DNA from: Asterias rubens
Lineage: Eukaryota; Echinodermata; Asteroidea; Forcipulatida; Asteriidae
Reading direction: 5' to 3'
Assembly: GCF_902459465.1 (NCBI RefSeq)
Contig: NC_047062.1
Location: forward strand, 33,722,673-33,786,672
DNA: 64,000 nt
Under the pieces are notes generated by a model. That model was not told the DNA's origin. It saw only the letters and a program-made list of their open reading frames with translations, and did not search any database. Positions within the stretch are counted from its first letter, which is position 1. Each line of letters begins with the position of its first letter. Positions 22,164 to 32,252 of this stretch are shown here, one piece after another. The translations under genes and the position numbers were made by a program.

Positions 22164-25100
22164 ATGGAGAAAACATTTGTGATGTGTTTGCAACGCCAGA
22201 GATATCTTGGCCAATTCATCACAAGGTGTTTCTCATCACAAACTCCAAGGTATGTGTACAGTCTTGCATTGTTATTATTCCATCATGGTGTCTGTCAGGC
22301 CTACTTAATTTAATTAGGTCATGGCAGGCCTGATTCGTGGGCATCTACAGGGTGAGTCGGAAGGAAGTTGACCAAGATTTATGATTTAAAAACAAAACAA
22401 CAACTGACAGTCAAAACCCCAGTTAAGTCCTATATTAAACAATCATTCTTTCCTGCTATCTGAAGAAAAAAAGAATGAAACAAATTGATATTTTCTAAGA
22501 GAAGTTATGCCTGTTTTACTGTAAGCACTCATGTTTGTAGCCGTCCATGGAATGTTAATGCTTGACTGAATCTAACTATCTGACCACATGTAAGTAGCCA
22601 AGTGTATACAAAAATCATTCATTTGTTTTTTCAAGTAATTCCGTTGACAGCTTCCAAAATGAGTACCTTGATAAAAATAAACATAAGTCCTCTATAGATT
22701 GATCAATTTCTTTGATTATTAAGCAGGAGAGTGCTTGTTAGATATATGCCTTACCGAACTTTGAGTGTCATTTGTTTGTATTAAAAAACATCATCGATTC
22801 CGGTCAATTTCTTTTTGACTCACCCTGTACTATGAGGAAACTTCAATTTCTATTCTTCATTTCATGAGGCAATCCATTACAGATATGGTGGACACAATGC
22901 TACTATGTGTGACGCTATTAGGTTTGGGTAAAGTTATCTGTTTACACCCAAGCCAAACAGTGCACTTCTTTAGTGGAAGTGTCGTGGCCGAGCGGTTAAG
23001 AGCACCAAATTCAAACTCTGGTGTTTCTGATCAGCAGAGTGTGGGTTCGAATCCCCAGCCGTGACACTTGTGTCCTTAAGCAAGACACTTAGCCATTGCT
23101 TTGTCCTTCGGATGGGACGTAAAGCCGTTGGTTCCATGTGTTGTGTAACGCATGTAAAAGAACCCAGTGAACTTTTCGAAAAGAGAAGGGGATCGCCCAG
23201 GTGTTCCTGGCTGTGGCTGCTGTATGCACCATAACACCTTGTAAACCCTTATAAGGTGCTAAATAATTGGGTCTTAAAATTCATCACTGCAATTACCTAT
23301 CTTTCTGAAAGTTTGTATATACTCAGCGCCTCGAGTACCTTGTTTGGTAGATATGTGTGCTATATAAGACTTTGAAATTGTTTCTCAAAAGGGCTATTGA
23401 CTAGGGGCTAATGACTAGGGGTTAATGACTAGGGGCTAATGCACTAGGGGCTAATGCACTAGGGGCTAATGGACTATGACAGACCTTGCATGGTTATTGT
23501 TTATGTTTCTGATATTGAAACAAAGAATGGTCTCCTGAAATGGCAAACCGCAGGTCTGCAATTTCATATTGTATTTATTGGTTTATTTCATAAAAACATT
23601 ACAAAGAAATGAACAGTATGACAACCGATATGGTTGAATTGCACTAGAACATGTACAATATAAAAATTTCCTTAAAAAGAGCTAAAGGTTAAACAGTTAA
23701 AACACACAATAGATATTGTGCATTATTTCAGTCATCTTTGAACATGTTGAAAGGGTAAGGCCATTTTCATTTGCAAAGGGCACTTCCATTGGAAAATCTT
23801 TAAGTCAATGTGAAACTTTTGAAAGGGTGCAAAGACAAGGGGCAACGATGGCCTCCATGACCTTCTTGTGACTCAAGGCCTGAAACCGTACACATTGTGT
23901 TTCACAGCAAAAGATTTATTGTAGAAGCTCAGCAAAAGGTTTCACAAGTGAAAAGCTAATTCAGATTAAAGCCATTATACATATTCGGTAAACAGTATTG
24001 TCCAAGTCCCACACTTCGTGTACCACAACTTATATATAAAATAACAAACCTGTGAAAATTTGGGCTCAATCGGTCATCGGAGTCGGAAGAAAATATCGGG
24101 AAAACCCACTCTTGTTTCCGCGCGTTTCGCCGTGTCATGACATGTGTTCAAAATAAATCTGTAATTCTCGCTATTGAGAATTGATATTGTTTTAATGTTT
24201 TCTCAAAAAGTAAAGCATTTCATGGAACAATATTTCAAGAGAAGTCTTTCACCATTACCTTCTGTAAACCCTGTAAATTATTTGTAAATCTGTGACCTTT
24301 TTTTCTGTACCGAAAGTGTATATTGGCTTAAAGCTTAAGGTTAATCTGACTACTTATCCTAGAGTCTAGATCAGAATAAACTCAAGAATCTAGATCAAGA
24401 ATCTAGATTAGAATATACTCTAGAATCTAGATCAAACTGATCTCAATTACTTGCATTATTTCAGTCACCAACGTCAATGACAAACAGGGAAAAACATTGT
24501 CTAATTTGTGTATTTTTCTTGACTAAGTTTATTACAGAAGAACTACTATGAGGTGCTGGGTGTGAAGAGAAATGCTAATGCAAGTGAAGTTAAAGCAGCT
24601 TACATAAATCTCTCCAAAACAGTAAGTTCACATTTTTTTAAAGAAATTATTTTAAAACCTAAGAGAGTTGAGCCCAATTGTCTTGAGTGTAGGGATGCCC
24701 TACTGGCCGCAAGTCTATTGGACATGATGATGATGATGATGATGATGGTACTACTGTTGGTACTTGATGGGTATGTTCAGACGTGGGGTTAAACTAGTCC
24801 TTAATCCAAAAGTGCTAAACTAACCCTGCGTGTGAACGCAATATTCTGGTCCGCGAGGGTTAATTTGACCCACTGAGCTGGGCTAAACTAAACCAAAAAA
24901 ATTGGTGGACTAGACTAACTTAGCCCAGGTTTTACGACCAACCCCCCGCTGCGAGGCCCAGTAAACCATCGTTGGAACGCAACTGACCTGCTACTTCCGG
25001 TCTATTTTAGCCCAAATGACCGCGGCAACAAAGGTGACGTCATTCCACGTGTATGGATGGATCGGCAGCGAGTATTGGGTGGTGTCTTCATGAATCCATG

Positions 25101-28100
25101 GAGCTATATAATATCTCCTTGCGTCTCTCCGCTGCCTTCCCTTTATGTTACCATTAAGTGTTGGGGCCCCGGTATTCCCCTTCGCCGAAAATGTTTGAAA
25201 TGGACGTCACACGAAAACAAGTTCTCATTTGTAGTAGCACTATTTATTTTTTAAATTCACTTCTTCTGTGTGCAACGCTACTTTATGATAACGAACGGGT
25301 TTTGCTTTGAAGAAAGTGGCATCTAATCACAGCTAAGCTACACACACGGGATCGACAATTAAGACCAAAGTTTGGGTTCGAAAACTAGGTTGTATCTGGT
25401 TCCTGCCCTCAACAACTTTACGTAACAGTTATACGAGTAGCAGACTAATGTTGAATTGAAAAACAATTTTTAACGTAACATGAGAATGTGTGTAGGCTAC
25501 GACTTCTTAATGACCAAGTTGTGATATATTTACAAACGTTCACACTCGAAAATAATTTGAAGCTTTCAACAACAACGTGTAAATGTTTCGTTCATCGAGG
25601 GCAGTGCGGAACGGAAACTTCAGCGGGCACAATAGAATTGCGTTTGTGCTGGGGCCAAGCAAGGATATGAAGTGATTTTGCCGTCTTTAATGATGGAATA
25701 CATAATGACCATGAGGTTCGTAGAAACGATAGCGGATCGAAACCCTGTGGAAAACGCATGGACAATGTAACAAACCGGAACCAGCAATGGTAAGGTTCGC
25801 CGATGCATGACCCAATAATCAACATCGTGGGCTAGTTTAGTCCGCTTGACCAGAATAAACTCACTGTGTGAACGCAAGCCAATTTTGGACTAAGTCATGT
25901 TTATCTTTTGGACACCCGCGGTGCTCGGATTAAGGACTAGTTTAACCCCACGTCTGAACGTACCCGATGTCAACATGTAAGAGGTTGAAGGAACTCCTGA
26001 TGTCAACATGTATGAGGTTGAAGGAACTCCTGATGTCAACATGTATGAGGTTGAAGGAACTCTTGATGTAAACATGTATGAGGTTGAAGGAACTCCTGAT
26101 GTCAACATGTATGAGGTTGAAGGAACTCCTGATGTCAACATGTATGAGGTTGAAGGAACTCCTGATGTCAACATGTATGAGGTTGAAGGAACTCCTGATA
26201 TCAACATGTATGAGGTTGAAGGAACTCCTGATGTCAACATGTATGAGGTTGAAGGAACTCTTGATGTAAACATGTATGAGGTTGAAGGAACTCCTGATGT
26301 CAACATGTATGAGGTTGAAGGAACTCCTGATGTCAACATGTATGAGGTTGAAGGAACTCCTGATGTCAACATGTATGAGGTTGAAGGAACTCCTTATGTC
26401 AACATGTATGAGGTTGAAGGAACTCCTGATGTCAACATGTATGAGGTTGAAGGAACTCCTGATGTCAACATGTATGAGGTTGAAGGAACTCCTGATGTCA
26501 ACATGTATGAGGTTGAAGGAACTCCTGATGTCAACATGTATGAGGTTGAAGGAACTCCTGATGTCAACATGTATGAGGTTGAAGGAACTCCTGATGTCAA
26601 CATGTATGAGGTTGAAGGAACTCCTGATGTCAACATGTATGAGGTTGAAGGAACTCTTGATGTCAACATGTATGAGGTTGAAGGAACTCCTGATGTCAAC
26701 ATGTATGAGGTTGAAGGAACTCCTGATGTCAACATGTATGAGGTTGAAGGAACTCCTGATGTCAACATGTATGAGGTTGAAGGAACTCCTGATGTCAACA
26801 TGTATGAGGTTGAAGGAACTCCTGATGTCAACATGTATGAGGTTGAAGGAACTCCTGATGTCAACATGTATGAGGTTGAAGGAACTCCTGATGTCAACAT
26901 GTATGAGGTTGAAGGAACTCCTGATGTCAACATGTATGAGGTTGAAGGAACTCCTGATGTCAACATGTATGAGGTTGAAGGAACTCCTGATGTCAACACG
27001 TATGAGGTTGAAGGAACTCCTGATGTCAACATGTATGAGGTTGAAGGAACTCTTGATGTCAACATGTATGAGGTTGAAGGAACTCCTGATGTCAACATGT
27101 ATGAGGTTGAAGGAACTCCTGATGTCAACATGTATGAGGTTGAAGGAATTCCTGATGTCAACATGTATGAGGTTGAAGGAACTCCTGTCAATGTCAAACT
27201 TCAAACAGGAACTCTGAAAAGTAGGATTCTTCAAGATTCATACCACTGCTGGGAATTTCTCAGTTTGGGTCAAGGCTTTGGTAGCATGGATTCAAAGCAG
27301 TGCATCAAGCTGATTGCCCTATCTACAAATTTGTGATCAACTATATATTTTCATTATTTATGTGAGTCAAATGTTGAGATGGTGTCAATCTGGTAGGGTT
27401 GAATACTATTATCACTAGTACATGTATCACAACGGCAATGAAAGGGAACACAACAATTCACCTGAAAACTAGGTTATTCAAAGGGCATTGACAACACTAC
27501 TTAGGGGTATTGATAGATATTTCTAAAAATAGACCGTATCATTTATGACGTTACCATTCAAACACCTGCCAACAACATGGCGTCTGTGAGCATGTGTGTG
27601 TTCGTGCATGTGGGTGTGCCATAAAAAGAAAACCGGGAATGCTGCGTGCTTCATTAAAGGGGTTATTCGATACGGTCTATTGATAGATATGGCTACCAAT
27701 ACCATCTTGAAGTATCAGTAACAATGTTAACAAATGATCATTTTAAACCTTGACAGAGTCTTTCATTAATTGTTTGTAATTCTATTTTATCTTTCAGTTA
27801 CACCCTGATGTCAACCCAAAGAATGAAAATCCACATGCTTCATTTGTTGAACTGAACCAAGCCTATGCAGTATTAAGTAAATCTCTCTCTAGAAGAGACT
27901 ATGATTCCAGCTTGAATAATCCTCCAGGTACAAGACGTGTAAATCGTCATTCTAGAAAAGCTACTCCTGGCGATCCTTATGGTACTCAACAGCAATCCAA
28001 CGATTGGTAAGAACTTCAAATCACTGTGGTCCAATGGTTAGACTGCAGGACTTGCAATCACAAGGTTGTGGGTTTGAATCCTCTCAGCTATCTGCTGATT

Positions 28101-31100
28101 TCACAATGACTTGAATCAGTGTTGTTGTCTAGTAACTTAATCACAATTTCTTGATTTGTGTAATTCATAATGATAGACATTAAACCAATGTGTGTATGAG
28201 AGAGATTGACTGTCGCCACCTAGGCGTTTATATTCTCTCGTTGGAGTTTGCCGAGTTCCCTTAGCGGGAAGATCATTCATTCAAACAAGTAAACAAATTT
28301 ATCTGTAATCGCTTCACGCCGGCATGAAGTTACTTTAACCGCTTGACGCCGGCATGAAGTGACTTTAGAAAAGAAACCGCTTGACGCCGGCATGAAGTGA
28401 CTTTAGAAAAGAAACCGCTTGACGCCGGCATGAAGTGACTTTAGAAAAGAAACCGCTTGACGCCGGCATGAAGTGACTTTAGAAAAGAAAACAAAATTAT
28501 ATGACACAGAGGCACGTTCTGCATATTCTAATTTTGGGGGGGATTTCCAAAGTACCGGTAACTCTTTTTGGGGGAACGTTCAGGACTACATTCATTCTCA
28601 TAAAGGGCACCAGGATGTTTTGCTCACTTGCGAGAGACGTAGCTTGTTGTGAACGAGCAGTTTAGTTGATTGGACTCAAGTTCTACCGGGTTTGGGTTCC
28701 AATCCTAGTCATACCACTTGTTTCCTTGAGCTGAGTAAGACACCTATAATTACTTCTCTCAACCCAGGGGTAAATGGGTACCTGTCAGGCCAGGGGTAAT
28801 AATGATGGAGCACCTTGAATGTCGCTGAGTGGACACTGAGTTACGCATTTAAGCTCTATGTAAGAAGCCACTGTTATTAATACTATAGAATGGCTAACAA
28901 TGACTTGACTTGAACCTTCAATGATCGGCCAATGTACTGGTATACATGGCACATTTATATTTATCTCAAACTTTCCTGTAGTACAAACAATGATGGCAGC
29001 ATATTGACCTCTCATAATCCTCAAATACAGAAGGTCTGGACTCATCAGCCCCCCAGAAAAAGGAAGATTTGAGGTTGAATTCCAGAACCCTTTGCTCATG
29101 GTCGTGGAATGTGTTTGCCTTACCCCACTATAAACACACATACAACTTAGGTTTATCTACACTAGGGTGGATTTGAATTCCTTAAACGTTTGACAAGAAA
29201 GCATTTGTGACAAAATGAGCCAAATTGAAATGTGAGATCTTCATTCTCCAATGCTATTACATGAATATTGATGCTTTGCCTTTTCTCTGTGTCTGTAGGT
29301 ATAATGATATGGGTACATTCTATAGAGGTAAACCATCAGATACAGCAGAGAACTATTATGGTATCAAAGGAATACGTCGAGTAAGCAGCGGGTATATTCT
29401 ATTCGGTTGCATAGTTTTCTTATGTGCAGGAGCTCTGATGCATTACGTCATCTTCAAGTAAGTGTCTCAAACTATATCCAAGAGAGTGTTTCGTATCTTG
29501 TCACCAGACCTGTTCCATCTGAGTCCAATTTTATGGCTCTGCTTGAAAGAATCAACGCTTGTGGAGGTAGGGAATTCTGTGCTTACATCAATTGTATTTT
29601 ACTGGTTAGTGGGGAATTTTTGCTTGTGCACAGGCGTACTCCATGTTACTAGGCATTCTACGTTTACACAGCTATCGCAGAAATTCTGTACTTGCACAGT
29701 AAGCGGAGAATAGTGAACGTAAGCACAGAATTTGGCAATAAGAACCATGAAACTGGGCCCTGCTTTCTGCATGGGACAAGGTGGTGGTGCTTATCAGAGC
29801 AGCTTAAAGAGGGGCTGCAAAGTCAAACTCAATGTTGTGATGTACTCATTTTCCAGTAGTTATATGGGAGTTACAAGTCCCTAACGCAAGACAGCCGCAC
29901 CAGAGTTACGCCGTACAAAATTCTAAATTAAGTACACAAAAAGTTTGCTGTCAAAAACAGTAAGCAGCGACTGGACACGCTAAAAGTAAAAGATCAACTG
30001 TTTCAGTGGTTTGGAACAACTCTAGAGCATGTCACATTTAGACGTTGATCTTGTCATGAGCCGAGCCAATGTAAATGTTATGTTAAGTTCACCTGTCTGA
30101 AACCAAAATTTATTTGGGTCGACCTATGTTGTGGGGTTTTGTTTTTTATTTATTTATTTATTCTTTTTTTTTTAGGGGGGGGGACAAATTTCGCACTTCT
30201 GGTACAAAAAAAATTTGAACATGAGGTTAGAAACCTTTTTTCTCCCAATCATATGAGGACTCTGTCTATTTAAAAAAGAGTAAGCCAACATCATGTATGA
30301 TGAGTTTGGGGCCCCTCTTAAAGCAAAACAAGTTGATTAGAACAACAAAATAATGCTCACCAGATAAGGTTACCTGACAACATACCATTTACAAAATGTA
30401 TCTGAAATCCTGATTTGATTTGCCACAAGGTACCCTTAATAGCCTTGTAAGTCTCACATGCTTTCCAAAATTAGGACCTGTTAAAGTCTACAAATTTGTT
30501 TCCTTCATGCATTAAAGCAATGTACATTTGACCTACACGTTAACATTGACATAAGGTTTAGGAGTAATACAGTGTTATTTGGCAGACTAATTTCCATCTA
30601 GTAACCCCCCCCCCCCACCCAGCAAACCTGTTTGTTTAGCCTTGTCTTTAATTATCATTTCCTTGTCTTGCAGGCAAAGTAGTTCTTATGCATTGAAGAG
30701 ACTTGATGCAAAAGACAGACAAATATCCATCATATACAACGAGGCTAAATCCAGAGCAATGTGAGTAGCTTCACTTCACTGATTGTAGTTTTATCTTTCA
30801 ATATAAGATGAATTTGAAATTGTATCCGGAAGGAGCTGTTTGAATGGGAGATTGCCATAATGATGTGGTCCTTGGGGGTGGGTCAGTGAGGAAGCTTTGT
30901 ACTTTGGAAATGTGAGTTGAGAGGTCTCAGAGGCTTGGCTCCTTTCGATACAATCAACGTCATAGGTTTTTTAATTTTCAGAGGTGGTCTTATTACTTAA
31001 ATACTTCACTGAGAAATCGTATCTGCTTTCCAAATTGAAAAAGCTTTAAAGGCACTGGACACTATGTGGGTGTCTTGGCCGAGTGGATAAAAGCACCGAA

Positions 31101-31758
31101 CTCAAGCTCTGGTGTTTCTGTTCAGCAGAGTATGGGTTCAAACCCCGGTCGTGACACTTGTGTCCCTGAGCAAGACACTTTACTATAATTGCTTCTCTCC
31201 ACCCAGGGGTAAATGGGTACCTGTGAGGGCAGAGATGGTTCTTGTGGTTGATTTAGCTAAGTGTGCTACATATTTAGTGGCACAGGCTGTATACTCCCAA
31301 GGGAGCTGAGATGGTTTCAGGAATGAAATGGCCCAGTGATCAGGGTAATAATTTTTAAAAGCATGTATAAATCGCTATATTATAGTTATTATTATAATAT
31401 AATAATAATAAATTTGTATAGCGCTGTGTCACAGTCCGATGAGCGTATCAACGTGCTTCTGACATTATTACCCCTGGTCACTGGGCCATATATTTCATTC
31501 CTTAAACCATCGCAGCTACCTGTGTTTTGGGAGTATACACCTGGTACTGTGAGTACTGCGCTCCAAGCTAATTATTCACATAAACCAACCTGCCCTCATA
31601 GGTACCCATGCATTAGTTGTTCATCAATGAATTTACTTAATTTAAAACAAATATGTTTTATTAGGCAAAATGGTAACAAGAAACAAATGGAACTACTACG
31701 AGCAAGACAAGACGAACTGAGCAATAAGGAGGACAGTCTTAGCGGAAAGACGTTATAA
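22164..31758 (+). CDS. DNAJC4: DnaJ homolog subfamily C member 4 (6 coding exons)
   Basis: A J-domain co-chaperone with one membrane span; the product is 242 residues, against 241 in human. Exons are 22164-22249, 24528-24621, 27798-28006, 29299-29457, 30674-30760 and 31665-31758, all GT/AG with matching phases. The N-terminus (ending RCFSSQTP) is basic and Ser/Arg-rich, like a mitochondrial presequence. The J domain runs about residues 34-100, from NYYEVLGV through the HPD motif at 62-64 to RRDYDSSL. The membrane segment is about 161-182 (YILFGCIVFLCAGALMHYVI), followed by the family signature LDAKDRQISIIYNEAKSRA. The acceptor at 24527 (TTTTTCTTGACTAAG) was chosen because the nearer AG at 24537 breaks the frame. 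The ATG is the first after an in-frame TAG formed at the upstream junction. J domains stimulate Hsp70 ATPase; the organelle is inferred from the N-terminus. Confidence 0.93.
22346..22829. mobile_element. Mariner-like MITE, TA flanked
   Basis: Terminal inverted repeats TACAGGGTGAGTCGGAAGGA on the left and GACTCACCCTGTA on the right stay complementary for about 27 bases with a few mismatches (through AAGTTGACC / GGTCAATTT). The TA plus CAGGGTG ends fit the Tc1/mariner style, where TA is the duplicated target. It is 484 bases with no transposase frame, and lies in the first coding intron of DNAJC4. Confidence 0.75.
22976..23390 (+). mobile_element. tRNA-Leu-derived SINE
   Basis: The head resembles tRNA-Leu(CAA), with A box TGGCCGAGCGGT at 22985, B box GGTTCGAATCC at 23044 and an arm resembling the long variable loop. 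The body continues TTAAGCAAGACACTTAGCCA and TTCGGATGGGACGTAAAGCC, a block found in SINEs of several deuterostomes (from memory). Truncated relatives of the head lie at 31065 and 51117. It is not a working tRNA: the anticodon stem is imperfect and the transcript clearly continues. Confidence 0.8.
23391..23476. repeat. 15-16 bp tandem repeat (ACTAGGGGCTAATG)
   Basis: About six diverged copies directly after the SINE tail. Confidence 0.85.
23966..24331. mobile_element. TTAAAGCCATTGG inverted-repeat element, copy 1
   Basis: Left end TTAAAGCCATTATACATATT followed by CGGTAAACAG. The right end is GTACCGAAAGTGTATATTGGC before TTAA, its inverted complement. Internal text (CCCACACTTCGTGTACCACA, GCTCAATCGGTCATCGGAGT, AAGTAAAGCATTTCATGGA) matches the copy at 33761-34194. 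No ORF. Confidence 0.8.
24360..24440. repeat. GAATCTAGATCA short repeats
   Basis: Four to five irregular copies of a TCTAGA-centred unit of about 15-25 bases in the first DNAJC4 coding intron, close to the acceptor of exon 2. Confidence 0.7.
24724..24747. repeat. (GAT)n microsatellite
   Basis: Eight consecutive ATG/GAT triplets, 20 bases left of the inserted element at 24769. Confidence 0.9.
24769..25965. mobile_element. 1.2-kb DNA transposon with 39-bp TIRs and GAT target duplication
   Basis: The first 39 bases (GGGTATGTTCAGACGTGGGG onwards, to 24807) are inverted at 25927-25965 with a single mismatch. GAT lies on both sides (24766-24768 and 25966-25968), consistent with a 3-base target duplication. 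A second, looser inverted segment follows inside (GCGTGTGAACGCAATATTCT / GACCAGAATAAACTCACTGT plus GTGAACGCAAG). No transposase is visible in 1,197 bases, so it is non-autonomous. A three-base duplication occurs in CACTA and PIF/Harbinger elements, but the ends do not let me choose a superfamily. Confidence 0.88.
25966..27186. repeat. 33-bp minisatellite, 37 copies, in DNAJC4 intron
   Basis: Thirty-seven units of GATGTCAACATGTATGAGGT plus TGAAGGAACTCCT, exactly 1,221 bases. Only scattered substitutions occur (CTTGATG, GATATC, ACACGT, AATTCC) and there are no indels. Because 33 is a multiple of three and the unit lacks stops in four of six frames, long open frames run through on both strands. 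It sits inside the intron 24622-27797, so it is transcribed in the DNAJC4 pre-mRNA but not translated in the spliced product. Confidence 0.97.
27187..27797. other. DNAJC4 intron, remainder
   Basis: No second gene is seen. A polypyrimidine tract and acceptor (TTTTATCTTTCAG) end it at 27797. Confidence 0.4.
28024..28275 (+). mobile_element. SINE-like repeat with tRNA-like head
   Basis: TGGTCCAATGGTTAGACTGC (A-box-like) and GGGTTTGAATCC (B-box-like) stand about 35 bases apart, followed by CTGCTGATTTCACAATGACT and TGTATGAGAGAGATTGACTG. Relatives of this head occur at 42105 and 44630. Confidence 0.55.
28301..28492. repeat. 38-bp tandem repeat with a near-palindromic core
   Basis: Units starting CCGCTTGACGCCGGCATGAA at 28339, 28377, 28415 and 28453, each followed by GTGACTTTAGAAAAGAAA. 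A shorter diverged unit precedes them. The centre CTTgACGCCGGCATGAAG is close to a perfect palindrome around GCCGGC. Confidence 0.93.
28675..28872 (+). mobile_element. SINE fragment (Leu-type family)
   Basis: Carries GACTCAAGTTCTACCGGGTT, a degraded B box GGGTTCCAATCC, TGAGTAAGACACCTATAATT and CCAGGGGTAAATGGGTACCT, the same series as at 31065 and 51117. Confidence 0.65.
29458..30673. other. DNAJC4 intron 4
   Basis: Between coding exons 4 and 5. It holds T-run and G-run tracts near 30150-30185 and a C-run near 30605. No further exon is needed or seen. Confidence 0.5.
31046..31350 (+). mobile_element. Leu-type SINE, plus orientation
   Basis: Preceded by a stub of the TTAAAGGCACTGGACACTAT element end at 31046, then a tRNA-Leu-like head (TCTTGGCCGAGTGGATAAAA, GGGTTCAAACCCC). 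The body has CCCAGGGGTAAATGGGTACC and the tail GGAGCTGAGATGGTTTCAGG then GGCCCAGTGATCAGGGTAAT. It lies in DNAJC4 intron 5. Confidence 0.8.
31464..31615 (-). mobile_element. Leu-type SINE tail, inverted partner
   Basis: Reads ATTATTACCCCTGGTCACTG, TTCATTCCTTAAACCATCGC and CTCATAGGTACCCATG, which is the inverted complement of the tail of the copy ending at 31350. The pair stands tail to tail about 110 bases apart, ending 50 bases before the last DNAJC4 exon. Confidence 0.75.
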
Positions 31759-31920
31759 CATCCAGGGATGAGGTACAGTTTCATTCACACAACTTAAATT
31801 TTCCGCACAAATGAATGAATATTTAAGATGTGGCCCTCGTGAGGGAGAAACACCGTCTTCAATACTATTTTTGTATATACATAGTAGTTACCGACATGAA
31901 TAAAGCAGTGGCTTTAAAGA
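31759..31920 (+). terminator. DNAJC4: DNAJC4 3' UTR with AATAAA
   Basis: About 140 bases after the DNAJC4 stop there is an AATAAA at 31899-31904, giving a compact 3' UTR. This is the first hexamer after the stop. Confidence 0.6.
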
Positions 31921-32252
31921 CATGAGGGTTTTTTTACAAAATGTTTGAATAGGAAAGTAAAAGTGTGGTTGTGCTGGATTGCTTCCTGTGCAATAATAAC
32001 AATAATAACAAAAAAGATCAAAGCGTTGAACAGAAGAAGACGAGAATCAAGAAGACAAAGACAGGGGTTACAAGATTTTTTTTTGTTCAAACTTGTCTTA
32101 AAAATGGCGATAGAAGAAGCATTCCTGATATTGATTGGGACAGAGTTCCACTGTTTGGAACCAGCTATAGAACAGGATCTGTCCCAGGAGATTTTGAACC
32201 AGCAAGAATGAGATTTACAATGCAACTGCAAGTTTTCAACAAATAAGAACAT
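31921..32252 (-). mobile_element. 3' remnant of a LINE reverse transcriptase
   Basis: Read on the minus strand, the frame includes RSCSIAGSKQWNSVPINIRN followed by ASSIAIFKTSLNKKK. This matches the well-known C-terminal tail of non-LTR retrotransposon ORF2 proteins (an R-S-x-x-x-x-G-x-x-x-W-N-S-x-P core, then x-I-R-N-A and F-K-x-x-L). Only the last 60 or so residues are recognisable. No polymerase domain is nearby, so it is a 5'-truncated relic just downstream of DNAJC4. Confidence 0.7.

Noticed and set aside
22976-23065. Functional tRNA-Leu gene
   Set aside because: The anticodon stem is imperfect, the acceptor stem has mismatches, and the same head is followed by a SINE body here and in other copies.
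24538-24621. DNAJC4 exon 2 beginning at the nearer acceptor (AG at 24536-24537)
   Set aside because: It breaks the reading frame from the exon ending at 22249; the AG at 24526-24527, with a better pyrimidine tract, restores it.
26008-27336. Long plus- and minus-strand ORFs (up to 442 codons) over the 33-bp array as real proteins
   Set aside because: They arise because the unit length is a multiple of three and lacks stops; they lie inside a DNAJC4 intron with no start context or splice evidence.
31945-32246. Plus-strand ORFs opposite the LINE relic
   Set aside because: The minus-strand frame matches a known reverse-transcriptase tail; the plus frames are its shadows.
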